DNA of 64,000 bases from Sphingomonadales bacterium (GTDB lineage Bacteria; Pseudomonadota; Alphaproteobacteria; Sphingomonadales; Sphingomonadaceae), in the NCBI GenBank assembly GCA_016714795.1, contig JADKCA010000005.1:124001-188000 (forward strand), written 5' to 3'. The notes beneath the pieces are model-generated. The model had not been told where the DNA came from, made no database searches, and worked only from the letters and a program-made list of their open reading frames with translations. Each line of letters starts with the position of its first letter. The first letter of the stretch is position 1. Positions 51,514 through 60,210 of this stretch are shown piece by piece. Position numbers and translations under genes: made by a program.

Positions 51514-52968
51514 ATGAGCTGGTCCGCCATCCTTGCCGAACTGGAGCGCAAGCGGGCGTTCTCGCGCGGGATGGGCGGGGAAGAGCGCCTGACCAAACAT
51601 CACGGCTCTGGCAAGCTGGACGCGCGGCAGCGCGCAGCGGCGTTGTTTGACGAGGGCCATTATACCGAGATTGGCGGGCTCGCCGCGAACCGCAGCGAAG
51701 GCAGCGACGCGCCCGCACCCGCCGATGGGTTGATCGCCGCGTTCGGCCTGATCCATGGCAAGCCTGCGCTGGCCGGGATTGAGGATTTCACCGTGCTGGC
51801 CGGGTCCATCGGCGATGCGGGCTCAGCCAAACGCTATCGGCTGGCGCAGCTGGTCAGGCAGGAGCGCGTGCCCTTGGTCTTCATGCTGGAAGGTGCGGGC
51901 CACCGGCTCACCAACAATCACGGCACGCCCTCGCCCAATGATCTGCAAGCCTTGGTAGAGCTGTCCGGGCTGGTGCCGATGGTGTGCCTCGTCATGGGGG
52001 CGTCCGCCGGGCATGGCGCACTCACCGCCCCGCTCTCCGACTTTGTGGTGATGACGCAGGCCGCTTCCATGTTCGTGGCCGGGCCACCTTTGGTGAAGGC
52101 AGCACTGGGTGAGGTGGTGACCAAGGAAGAACTGGGTGGGCCTGCGGTGCATGTCGTCCAGTCCGGCGTCGCGCACCGGCTGGCGGAGGATGACGCAGCC
52201 GCGCTGGCGCTGGCGCGCGACTGGCTGGCCTATGTGCCGGGCAATTGCATTAAGGGCGGCGATACCGGGCGGCGCGCGCTGGAGCGCATTCTTGATCTGG
52301 TGTCGCCCGATCCGCGAATCCCGTTCGACATGCGGCAGGTGCTGGCCGAGCTGGTCGATGCGGGCAGTCTGTTTGAAATCCAGCCCGATCATGGCGGCGC
52401 GATGGTGGCAGCGCATGCGCGGCTGGGCGGGCAATCTGTCGCGATCCTCGCCAATAATCCGGCGGTTGGCGCGGGCGCGATTGATGCTGCTGCGGCCCGC
52501 AAGGCAACGCGCTTCATGCGTGTCGCGCAGGATTTCGGCCTGCCCATGATCTTTCTGGCAGACACGCCGGGCGTGCTCCCCGGCACGGCGTCTGAAAAGG
52601 CGGGCGCGTTGCGGCACGCGGCGGATATGTTTGCCGCCCAGCACCGGCTGACCGTGCCCAAAATCCATGTTACGTTGCGCAAGGCCTTCGGCTTTGGCTC
52701 GTCGGTGATGGCGATGAACCCGTTTGACGGGCAGACGCTCAATCTGGCTTTCCCCGCTGTCACATTGGGGGCGATGCCTGCGCAGAGCGGCGGGCAGTCG
52801 GCAGGGCTTGATGACGCACACCGCGCCCGCATCGCCGCCGAACAGGCCGCAAGCGCCTTTGAAATGGCAGGCCGCATGGTGTTTGATGATGTGATCGACC
52901 CGCGCGAGTTGCGCAATGCGCTGCTCGATGGCCTGATGCTGGCCAACAACCGTTTGCCGAAAGGATAA
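51514..52968 (+). CDS. Acyl-CoA carboxylase beta-subunit-like protein
   Basis: A 484-residue carboxyltransferase-family protein. HHGSGKLDARQRAAALFDEG resembles the family N-terminus, MLEGAGHRLTNNHG and MGASAGHGALTAPLSDFVVM the first oxyanion region, and FLADTPGVLPGTASEKAGAL and KAFGFGSSVMAMNPFDGQTL the second half. It is slightly shorter than PccB/AccD (about 510). No biotin carboxylase or biotin carrier gene is in the window. It may serve the carboxylation or decarboxylation of an HIP-derived CoA ester, or work with an unlinked alpha subunit. Confidence 0.82.
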   Translation: MSWSAILAELERKRAFSRGMGGEERLTKHHGSGKLDARQRAAALFDEGHYTEIGGLAANRSEGSDAPAPADGLIAAFGLIHGKPALAGIEDFTVLAGSIGDAGSAKRYRLAQLVRQERVPLVFMLEGAGHRLTNNHGTPSPNDLQALVELSGLVPMVCLVMGASAGHGALTAPLSDFVVMTQAASMFVAGPPLVKAALGEVVTKEELGGPAVHVVQSGVAHRLAEDDAAALALARDWLAYVPGNCIKGGDTGRRALERILDLVSPDPRIPFDMRQVLAELVDAGSLFEIQPDHGGAMVAAHARLGGQSVAILANNPAVGAGAIDAAAARKATRFMRVAQDFGLPMIFLADTPGVLPGTASEKAGALRHAADMFAAQHRLTVPKIHVTLRKAFGFGSSVMAMNPFDGQTLNLAFPAVTLGAMPAQSGGQSAGLDDAHRARIAAEQAASAFEMAGRMVFDDVIDPRELRNALLDGLMLANNRLPKG

Positions 52969-53351
52969 TGCCCATGCCGACTCCAGACCAGATGATTGCC
53001 GCCGTCCATGGCTATGTGGAGGCGTTTGACAAGGCCGATCCGGAACTGGCCGTGGCGTTGTTCGCCGCCGATGCGACGGTGGAAGACCCCGTTGGCACGC
53101 CGCCCAAGGTCGGCACGGAGGCGATCCGCGAATTCTACACCATGTCGATGCAGACCGGCGCGAAGCTCCATCTGGATGGGCCGGTCCGCGTGGGTGAGGA
53201 TTATGCCGCCTTTTCCTTCCAGGTTCGCCTGACGATGGACGGAAAGACGATGACTGTCGATGTGATCGACATTTTCCGCTTCAATGCGGACGGCAAGGTT
53301 GCCAAGATGGAAGCCTATTTCGGGCCGACCAATTTCGGCGCGGCCGAGTAG
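52968..53351 (+). CDS. ksi: Ketosteroid delta5-isomerase
   Basis: A 127-residue NTF2-fold enzyme that closely resembles Comamonas KSI. VHGYVEAFDKADPELAVALF holds the Tyr (KSI Tyr14), AADATVEDPVGTPPKVGT the catalytic base Asp (Asp38) and VIDIFRFNADGKV the acid Asp (Asp99). GTEAIREFYTMSM matches as well. All three catalytic residues are present, unlike the copy at 25845. It isomerises a 5-ene to a 4-ene-3-ketosteroid. An early-pathway enzyme in the ring C/D operon is unusual. Its ATG overlaps the preceding stop. Confidence 0.93.
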   Translation: MPMPTPDQMIAAVHGYVEAFDKADPELAVALFAADATVEDPVGTPPKVGTEAIREFYTMSMQTGAKLHLDGPVRVGEDYAAFSFQVRLTMDGKTMTVDVIDIFRFNADGKVAKMEAYFGPTNFGAAE

Positions 53352-53367
53352 TTCAGGGAGAGAGAAG

Positions 53368-54570
53368 ATGCGTGATGCAGCCATTGTCGCCACCGCCCGC
53401 ACGGCGGTTGGCAAGGCCTTTCGGGGGGCGTTCAACGACACACCATCACCGGTGCTCAGCGCCCATGTGGTGAATGCGGTGCTCGACCGCTCCGGCATTG
53501 ATCCCGCGCGCGTGGATGATGTCTATATGGGCACGGGCAGTCAGTGGGCGACACAGGGTTTCAACTTCGGACGGATGACGTCGATCGCGTCCAGGCTGCC
53601 GCTTGAAGTCTCCGGCATGACGCTGGACCGCAAATGCTCGTCGGGCCTCAACGCTGTGGCGCTGGCCGCGCGCGCGATCCGCAGCGATGAAGTGGATGTG
53701 GCGATTGCAGCCGGCGCCGAATCGATCTCGATGACGATGGGCCCCTATGCGCCGCGCGCCAAGGGTGAGGCGCAGATCGTGCTCGATGGCGATCCCTATA
53801 CCTATATGGCGATGATCGAGACGGCGGAAATCGTGGCGGACCGTTATGGCATTACCCGCGAGATGCAGGATGCGTTTGCAGCGCAAAGCCAGCAGCGCGC
53901 GGGGGCGGCACAGGCCGCAGGCAAGTTCGATGACGAAATCGTGCCGATCACCGTCAGCATGGCGCTGCGGGACAAGGAAGGCAATGAAACCGGCCGCAAG
54001 GATGTGACGCTGACGGCAGACGAAGGCGTGCGCGCGGACACGACGGCAGAAGGTCTGTCCTTGCTCCGCCCGGTCTTCAAGAACGGCATGGTGGTGCAGG
54101 AAGGCCAGCACATCACCGCAGGCAATGCCAGCCAGCTGTCGGACGGTGCATCGGCGCAGCTGGTGATGGATCTGGACACCGCGCAGAAGGAAGGGCTTCC
54201 CATCCTCGGCGTCTATCGCGGTTTTCAGGTGGCGGGCTGCCTGCCCGATGAAATGGGCATCGGTCCCGTTTTTGCCATCCCCAAGCTCTTGAAGCGCGCG
54301 GGCCTGACCATCGATGATATCGGCCTGTTCGAAATCAACGAGGCGTTTGCGTCTCAGGCGGTCTATTGCCAGCAGAAGCTGGGGATTGATCCGGCAAAGC
54401 TGAACGTCAATGGCGGCGGCATCGCCATCGGCCATCCGTTCGGGATGACGGGCAGCCGCCTCACCGGCCATGCGCTGATCGAAGGCAAGCGCCGGGGTGC
54501 CAAATATGTGGTCATCTCCATGTGCGTTGCGGGCGGCATGGGTGCTGCCGGCCTGTTCGAGGTTGCGTAA
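53368..54570 (+). CDS. Acetyl-CoA acetyltransferase-family thiolase
   Basis: A 400-residue thiolase started at 53368, preceded by AGGGAGAGAG. VATARTAVGKAFRGAFN, LDRKCSSGLNAVALAARA with active-site Cys, EINEAFASQAVYCQ, a GIAIGHPFGMTGSRL with His and CVAGGMGAAG with the second Cys. GHPFGMTG replaces the commoner GHPIGASG. It is less similar to FadA5 or FadA6 than the copy at 45531, and may handle side-chain or terminal acetoacetyl thiolysis. Followed with no gap by fadD3. Confidence 0.87.
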   Translation: MRDAAIVATARTAVGKAFRGAFNDTPSPVLSAHVVNAVLDRSGIDPARVDDVYMGTGSQWATQGFNFGRMTSIASRLPLEVSGMTLDRKCSSGLNAVALAARAIRSDEVDVAIAAGAESISMTMGPYAPRAKGEAQIVLDGDPYTYMAMIETAEIVADRYGITREMQDAFAAQSQQRAGAAQAAGKFDDEIVPITVSMALRDKEGNETGRKDVTLTADEGVRADTTAEGLSLLRPVFKNGMVVQEGQHITAGNASQLSDGASAQLVMDLDTAQKEGLPILGVYRGFQVAGCLPDEMGIGPVFAIPKLLKRAGLTIDDIGLFEINEAFASQAVYCQQKLGIDPAKLNVNGGGIAIGHPFGMTGSRLTGHALIEGKRRGAKYVVISMCVAGGMGAAGLFEVA

Positions 54571-56163
54571 ATGAGTGAGCCGCTGCCGCAGACGATTCCC
54601 CATGCGGCAGCGGCCGCAGCCGCGCGCTGGGGCGATGCTCCCGCCGTGCTGGAGCGGGGTGAGGTCTGGAGCTTCAACCAGCTCTGGGCGGAGTGTCGTC
54701 GCGCGGCAGCGGCTTATCATGCGCAGGGCGTGGGTGAGGGAGACCGCGTGGCCATCTGGGCCCCCAATGCCCGCGAATGGGTGGTTGCCGCCGTTGGTGC
54801 GATGACATTGGGCGCGGCCATTGTGCCGCTCAACACGCGCCTGAAGGGCAAGGAAGCGGGCGACATCCTCCGCCGGACCAAGGCCAAGCTGTTGGTGACG
54901 GCTCCGGGGTTTCTGGACATCGACTATCCCGCACTGCTGGCGGATGAAGATCTTCCGGCGTTGCAGGCCATGGTTATTCTTCGCGCCTTCACGCCTTCGC
55001 GCGAACCCAGTGCCGCGCACAAAGACACGAAGCCACGAAGTGTTGATTGGGATGACTTTCTGGCCTCCGGCTCTGGCATTGATTCGACCGTCATTGATTC
55101 TGCGCTGTCGCGCCGTACTGCTGACGATATTTCGGACATCATGTTCACTTCCGGCACCACCGGCGTGCCCAAAGGCGTGATGATGACCTATGGCCGGGTG
55201 CTGCCGCAATGCGCGGTGTGGATCGGCAATACGGGCTTGCGCGAAGGCGAACGCTATCTGATCGCCAATCCCTTTTTCCACAGCTTCGGCATGAAAGTGG
55301 GCTGGGTGGCGTGCCTGCTCTCCGGCGCGGTGATGGTGCCGATGCCGCAGTTCGATGTGGGCCAGGCCATCCGCCACATTGTGGAGGATGGCATCAACTT
55401 CATGCCCGGCCCGCCGACCATCTTCCAGATGATGCTGAGCGAGAAGGAAAAGACGGACTTTGACAGTTCGTCGCTGCGCGGTGGCACCACGGGCGCGGCG
55501 ACCGTCCCCCCCAGCCTGATCGAGCGCATTCGTACCGAATTGGGCATGATCGACATCATCACCGCTTATGGCATGACGGAATGCGTCAACATCACGTCCT
55601 GCCGTCCCGGTGATCCGGCGGAGTGGATTGCGAACACCTGTGGCGCCGCCATCCCCGGCAATGAAGTGATCATTGCAGGTGAAGACGGGCAGGAATTGGC
55701 GCGCGGCGAAACCGGCGAAATCCGGGTGCGCGGGCAAGGCGTGATGCTCGGCTATCTCGATGATCCGGCGGCGACGGCAGAGGCGATTGATGCCGAAGGC
55801 TGGCTCCACACCGGCGATGTCGGCACGATGGACGAGCATGGCTATGTCCGCATTACAGACCGGATGAAAGACATGTACATCTCCGGCGGGTTCAACGTCT
55901 ATCCGGCGGAAGTGGAGAAACTGCTCGCCAGCCATCCCGCCATCGCCATGGTGGCGGTGGTCGGCGTCGCGGACGAGCGGATGGGGGAAGTGGGCAAAGC
56001 CTATGTCGTGCTCCGCCCCGACGCTGAGGCCGATGAAGCCGCGCTGATTGCGTGGAGCCGCGCCAATATGGCGAATTACAAGGTGCCGAAGCGCGTTGTC
56101 TTCGTTGAGGATCTGCCAAAAAACGCCAGCGGCAAGGTGCTGAAAACCGAACTGCGCGGCTGA
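54571..56163 (+). CDS. fadD3: FadD3-like HIP-CoA ligase
   Basis: A 530-residue ANL ligase. RVAIWAPNAREWVVAAVGAM, FTSGTTGVPKGVMMTYGR, IANPFFHSFGMKVGWVACL, MPGPPTIFQMML, RMKDMYISGGFNVYPAEVEK and the C-terminal KNASGKVLKTEL match FadD3, which activates HIP to start C/D-ring beta-oxidation. Residues about 137-155 (RAFTPSREPSAAHKDTKPRS) come from a palindromic repeat inserted in frame, accounting for much of the excess over the roughly 507-residue family length. Ends 4 bases before the convergent PBP gene. Confidence 0.9.
   Translation: MSEPLPQTIPHAAAAAAARWGDAPAVLERGEVWSFNQLWAECRRAAAAYHAQGVGEGDRVAIWAPNAREWVVAAVGAMTLGAAIVPLNTRLKGKEAGDILRRTKAKLLVTAPGFLDIDYPALLADEDLPALQAMVILRAFTPSREPSAAHKDTKPRSVDWDDFLASGSGIDSTVIDSALSRRTADDISDIMFTSGTTGVPKGVMMTYGRVLPQCAVWIGNTGLREGERYLIANPFFHSFGMKVGWVACLLSGAVMVPMPQFDVGQAIRHIVEDGINFMPGPPTIFQMMLSEKEKTDFDSSSLRGGTTGAATVPPSLIERIRTELGMIDIITAYGMTECVNITSCRPGDPAEWIANTCGAAIPGNEVIIAGEDGQELARGETGEIRVRGQGVMLGYLDDPAATAEAIDAEGWLHTGDVGTMDEHGYVRITDRMKDMYISGGFNVYPAEVEKLLASHPAIAMVAVVGVADERMGEVGKAYVVLRPDAEADEAALIAWSRANMANYKVPKRVVFVEDLPKNASGKVLKTELRG
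54978..55040. repeat. Family C-like repeat inserted in frame within fadD3
   Basis: The segment with TTCTTCGCGCCTTCACGCCT and TCGCGCGAACCCAG followed by CACGAAGCCACGAAG resembles the GCGCAAAG palindrome at 42588 in diverged form. It lies within the coding frame without introducing a stop, between the N-terminal Rossmann part and the FTSGTTG loop, where family ligases are variable. Confidence 0.62.
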
Positions 56164-56167
56164 TTCG

Positions 56168-58720
56168 TCAGTAAATTTCGCCCTGCTTGAATTCGGTGCT
56201 GCGCTGTTGCGCAGCACCGGTGCCGCGCGCTGCATCATCCGAACGGATGGTATCGGTCTTCTTCGTCTTCGCCTTGGGCAACTCATCCTTGCGAATCGAG
56301 CGGCTGGGCTCTGCTTCAGCGCGGAAGGCCTCCCAGATCACGGCAGATTTCGGATCCTTGCCCGGCCATGCGCCGAACACGCGCTTGCCCGACGAGCGGT
56401 CGATGCGGACCATGCGCGTGCCCAGCGGCGCGCGGAATGGCACAACGCGCATGTCTTTCATCGCCTTGGACGCGAAATCGTAAAAGATCGGCACTGCCAG
56501 CGTGCCGCCCTGCGCATAATGGCCCATCGGCCGGGGCTGATCGAAGCCCAGATAAAGGCCTGCGATCATGTCAGCAGAGCCACCCACAAACCAGACATTG
56601 GTCGGCCCGGTGGTCGTGCCGGTCTTGCCGAAAATCGGGCGTTCCAGCTTTTGAAGCTGGGTAGCCGTACCGCGCTGGACAACGCCTTCCAGCATATGGA
56701 CGGTCTGATAGGCGGTGATCGCGTCAATCGCCTGCTTGGTAGAGAGTGGCGGGCGTGGCATTGCCTTGCCGTCCCACTCCGCCTGTTTGCAACGATCGCA
56801 CGGGCGCATGTCGGCCCGGAAGATGACCTTGCCATTGCGGTCCTGCACATAGTCGATCAGCGTCGGCTTCACGTCGCGGCCATTGCGTGCGAGGATAGAG
56901 TAAGCATTGACCATCTTGGTCACGGTCGTTTCACCCGCTCCCAGTGCGATGGCGAGCACTGGTGAATATTCTTCGCCGGACTTGTTGATGCCGGCCGATG
57001 CGGCCAGCTTGACCACCTTGTCCATGCCGGTCTGCGAAGCGGCGCGCACAGTCATCAGGTTGCGCGATTGCTCCAGACCCCAGCGCATCGTCTGCGGCCC
57101 CGCGCCGCCTGCACCGCCGAAATTCTTGAAGCATTTGCGGCCATAGCGCGCGCCCTGATACACGCAGAACGAGCCATCGACGATGATCGAGGCCGGAGTC
57201 ATGCCGCTGTCCAGCGCGGCTGCATAAACGAACGGCTTGAAGCTGGAGCCCGGTTGCCGCCATGCCTGCGTGGCGCGATTATAGCTCTGGATGCGCGCAT
57301 CGAAGCCGCCCTGCATCGCCAATATCCGTCCATTATGCGGGTTCTGGACCACCATGCCGCCAGACACTTCAGGCTGGCTGCGCAGAACGAAGACATTGCC
57401 TTCCTGCTTGACCAGAATGACATGGCCGGGGGCGAGGAAGTTGAACGCCGCGCCGCCAACCTTCCGCTTGGGCATGGCTGCCCCCCAGCTTGGCAGAATG
57501 CCCGTCGTCCCGTCGGCAAAGCCGATCTGGGCCTGCTGGCCTTCCTTGGCGAGCACGACGGCCACTTTCCAGTCCTGATACCCGGCTCCCAAATTGGTGG
57601 CGCCCAACCGGCCTTCCCAACCGGGGCCGACCTTGATCGTCTGGAGTTCGCCCATCCAGCCGCGTGCGCCATCATAACGCATCAAGCCGTTCCGCAACGC
57701 ATCCTCGGCATAGCCCTGAATCACGGGGTCCAGCGACGATCGGATCCACAGACCGCCTTCATACACGCTGTAGGGCTTTTGCCCGCCATCGCTCTTCTCG
57801 CCGAACTTGTCGATCAGCTCACGGCGGACTTCCTCGATGAAGAAGCCGCCATTCGTGTCCTTGGACGGTGCGCTGCGCGGCACCGTGCCCAGGGGCAAGG
57901 GGACAGCTGCGGCAAACTGTTCCTGCGTGATGAAATCATTGTCGAGCATCTGCTCAAGCACGAATTTACGCCGTTCCAATGCCCGATCAGCATAGCGTTC
58001 CGGATTGTAGTTGGCGGGCGCCTTGGGCAGGATGGCCAGATAGGCCGCTTCATGCAGGCCCAGTTCGGTGACATCCTTGTTGAAATAGGCGCGGGATGCC
58101 GCCTGTACCCCATAGGCGTTCCGGCCCAGAAAAATCTGGTTGAAATAGAGTTCGAGAATCTGCTGCTTGGTCAGGGTCGCTTCGATCCGGCGGGCCAGAA
58201 TGGCTTCCTTCACCTTGCGCATCACCGAATATTCGTCGGAAAGGAGCAGATTCTTCGCGACCTGCTGGGTGATGGTGGAGCCGCCCTTTGCGCGCTCACC
58301 CGAGCCGAGCTTGATCACATAATCGAAAACCGCGCCGACCAGGCCGGGATAGTCGATGCCGCCATGTTCGAAAAACGTCTTGTCTTCGGCGGCCAGAAAC
58401 GCCCGCACCAGCTGTTGGGGATATTCTTCGAACCGCAGCTGAACGCGCCGTTCCCGGGCGAAACTATGGATCGGAGATCCGTCATGGCCCCGCACATGCG
58501 TGGGCAGCGGCGGCTGATAATTTTTGAGCTGGTCCACCGAAGGAAGATTGCGCGCCACGAGCAGCCACAACAGGAACCACAGCACAAACAGCACCAATGC
58601 CGCCCGCGCGACCATGCGAAACCAGCCAAACTGCCAGTAGCGGTGCCAGGTTTCGATCAGACCGTTCCCCCCGCGACGCAGGCGCAGGGAATAGCTCTGG
58701 GGTTCCGACGCATCATCCAT
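56168..58720 (-). CDS. mrcA: Penicillin-binding protein 1A
   Basis: An 850-residue class A PBP. A membrane helix (ALVLFVLWFLLWLLVAR) near residue 40, glycosyltransferase domain with EDKTFFEHGGIDYPG and KGGSTITQQVAKNLLL, a central OB-like insert, and the transpeptidase motifs SSFK (PGSSFKPFVY), SRN (EQSRNLM) and KTGT (GKTGTTTGPTNVW). It polymerises and cross-links peptidoglycan. Core genome; it marks the right boundary of the steroid island. Confidence 0.96.
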   Translation of the reverse strand: MDDASEPQSYSLRLRRGGNGLIETWHRYWQFGWFRMVARAALVLFVLWFLLWLLVARNLPSVDQLKNYQPPLPTHVRGHDGSPIHSFARERRVQLRFEEYPQQLVRAFLAAEDKTFFEHGGIDYPGLVGAVFDYVIKLGSGERAKGGSTITQQVAKNLLLSDEYSVMRKVKEAILARRIEATLTKQQILELYFNQIFLGRNAYGVQAASRAYFNKDVTELGLHEAAYLAILPKAPANYNPERYADRALERRKFVLEQMLDNDFITQEQFAAAVPLPLGTVPRSAPSKDTNGGFFIEEVRRELIDKFGEKSDGGQKPYSVYEGGLWIRSSLDPVIQGYAEDALRNGLMRYDGARGWMGELQTIKVGPGWEGRLGATNLGAGYQDWKVAVVLAKEGQQAQIGFADGTTGILPSWGAAMPKRKVGGAAFNFLAPGHVILVKQEGNVFVLRSQPEVSGGMVVQNPHNGRILAMQGGFDARIQSYNRATQAWRQPGSSFKPFVYAAALDSGMTPASIIVDGSFCVYQGARYGRKCFKNFGGAGGAGPQTMRWGLEQSRNLMTVRAASQTGMDKVVKLAASAGINKSGEEYSPVLAIALGAGETTVTKMVNAYSILARNGRDVKPTLIDYVQDRNGKVIFRADMRPCDRCKQAEWDGKAMPRPPLSTKQAIDAITAYQTVHMLEGVVQRGTATQLQKLERPIFGKTGTTTGPTNVWFVGGSADMIAGLYLGFDQPRPMGHYAQGGTLAVPIFYDFASKAMKDMRVVPFRAPLGTRMVRIDRSSGKRVFGAWPGKDPKSAVIWEAFRAEAEPSRSIRKDELPKAKTKKTDTIRSDDAARGTGAAQQRSTEFKQGEIY

Positions 58721-58788
58721 ACTGCCCGCGCTCTAGCCAGCTTTCGCGGCCATGGCCAGAGTCAAAGCACGCAGACTGCGCGGACCGC

Positions 58789-60075
58789 TCAGCGCATCGC
58801 CACCCTTTGCGCAAAATGGATGTCGATGGCCTTGCGCAATCCGGTGGCAATGCGCCGTTGTCCGGTCTCGGAAGCGATCCGGTCCACATCTTCGGAGTTG
58901 GTCAGATAGCCGATTTCCAGAAGGATGGAGGGCATGTCGGGCTGTTTGAGGACGGCAAAGCCCGCCATGCGGTGATAATCGCTGCGCAACCGCAAGTCGC
59001 TGGACGCTTCCCGCCGCAACAGATTGGCGAAATTGGATGAACTGTTCATCGTTTCGCGCTGGGCGAGATCCACCAGAATCGAAGCGATTTCCGCATTCTC
59101 GCCGCCCAGATTGACGCCGTTCAGAATGTCTGCCTTGTTTTCCCGCGCGGCCAGCTTTGCGGCTTCTGCGTCTGATGCGTTTTCGGACAGGGTGTAGATC
59201 GTCGCTCCCGTCGCCCCTGATCCGCCCGCGCTGTCGGCATGGATGGAAATGAACAGGTTTGCGCCCAGATTTTTGGCGATGGCGCTGCGTTCACGCAGAA
59301 CAAGGAAGCGGTCATCTTCCCGCGTCAGCGCCACACGGAAGCGGCCTGCGGCGATGATCTCGTCGCGCACCTTGCGCGCAACCGACAAAGTGATGTCCTT
59401 TTCGCGCTGACCGGCCACCGGCGAGATCGCGCCCGGATCATGCCCGCCATGGCCGGCATCGATCACGATCAGCGGGCGACCCTTGGGACCATAGATTTTG
59501 GGCCGGGGCAGGCCCTTGGCTGCGGGATCCAGCGTGGTGGACACGCTGTAGGTGCTGCGCGGGGGCTTGGAGAAGCCAATAGCCGGATTTGTGATGGCAC
59601 GAGGGGCAGAGCGGGCCGCCGCTTCGAACTGCCCGTCCGATGCCGGAGCAATGGCAAGCGTCAGCGCCTTTCCATCTGCCGAAAAGCTGCCGCGCCCGAT
59701 GACAGCCGGGCGAGCGAGGTCGAGCACGACGCGGGTCGATTGTCCGTCCGGCCTTCCCTGACGGACCGAGGCGACCAGAGAACTGGAGGCTGTGGCTGCG
59801 GGGCCGGGCTCTGCATCGGAGACATCGATGGCAATCCGGTCTGGCCCGGCGAGGACGAAACTGGTTGCTCCGCCGACGGCCTCGTCAAAGCGGATCACGA
59901 TCTGAGCCTCTCCAACCTGCACAGAGCGGATGCCCGCAGCCTGGACAGGCAGCGCGGGGACCATCATCGTGGCGAATAGAGACGAGACCAGCATGGGACG
60001 ATTTTGCCGCGAAAGACCCGGCAAGGTCCAGCCCCATTTGGCTTCTGATTGGTTTCTGGCGCGTTTTCCATTCAT
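58789..60075 (-). CDS. amiC: N-acetylmuramoyl-L-alanine amidase (AmiC type)
   Basis: A 428-residue periplasmic amidase. The N-terminus has a hydrophobic signal (MLVSSLFATMMVPALPVQAA; start may be the inner ATG at 59994 rather than 60075), an AMIN-like domain (about 50-150), and an Amidase_3 domain: VIDAGHGGHDPGAI, GQREKDITLSVARK, LFISIHADS, and ILLEIGYLTNSED with the zinc and catalytic residues. It splits septal peptidoglycan. Adjacent to mrcA, as commonly seen in sphingomonads. Confidence 0.93.
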   Translation of the reverse strand: MNGKRARNQSEAKWGWTLPGLSRQNRPMLVSSLFATMMVPALPVQAAGIRSVQVGEAQIVIRFDEAVGGATSFVLAGPDRIAIDVSDAEPGPAATASSSLVASVRQGRPDGQSTRVVLDLARPAVIGRGSFSADGKALTLAIAPASDGQFEAAARSAPRAITNPAIGFSKPPRSTYSVSTTLDPAAKGLPRPKIYGPKGRPLIVIDAGHGGHDPGAISPVAGQREKDITLSVARKVRDEIIAAGRFRVALTREDDRFLVLRERSAIAKNLGANLFISIHADSAGGSGATGATIYTLSENASDAEAAKLAARENKADILNGVNLGGENAEIASILVDLAQRETMNSSSNFANLLRREASSDLRLRSDYHRMAGFAVLKQPDMPSILLEIGYLTNSEDVDRIASETGQRRIATGLRKAIDIHFAQRVAMR

Positions 60076-60152
60076 GTTGCCCGGATATGCGGGCGCTTCC
60101 CAAAGCGGGGTGAAGTGAAAAGGTAAACGCGAAATTTGCCAAATCTTTCAGA

Positions 60153-60176
60153 CAGGCGCGCTCATCGGCGCGCCTG
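60153..60176. terminator. Possible terminator hairpin between amiC and sdhB
   Basis: A 9-bp perfect stem (CAGGCGCGC / GCGCGCCTG) with a 6-base loop, 35 bases beyond the sdhB stop. The minus-strand tail (TCTGAAAGATTT) is only weakly T-rich, so termination strength is uncertain. Confidence 0.4.
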
Positions 60177-60210
60177 GCCGTCATTTGGGGTGTTGGCTGA
60201 CCGGTTCAGA

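Noticed and set aside
53446..56286. 946-codon open frame on the minus strand opposite the thiolase and fadD3
   Set aside because: The plus strand carries complete catalytic motifs of a thiolase and FadD3. The minus frame has no recognisable domain and a low-complexity His/Arg-rich composition typical of an antisense frame in GC-rich DNA.
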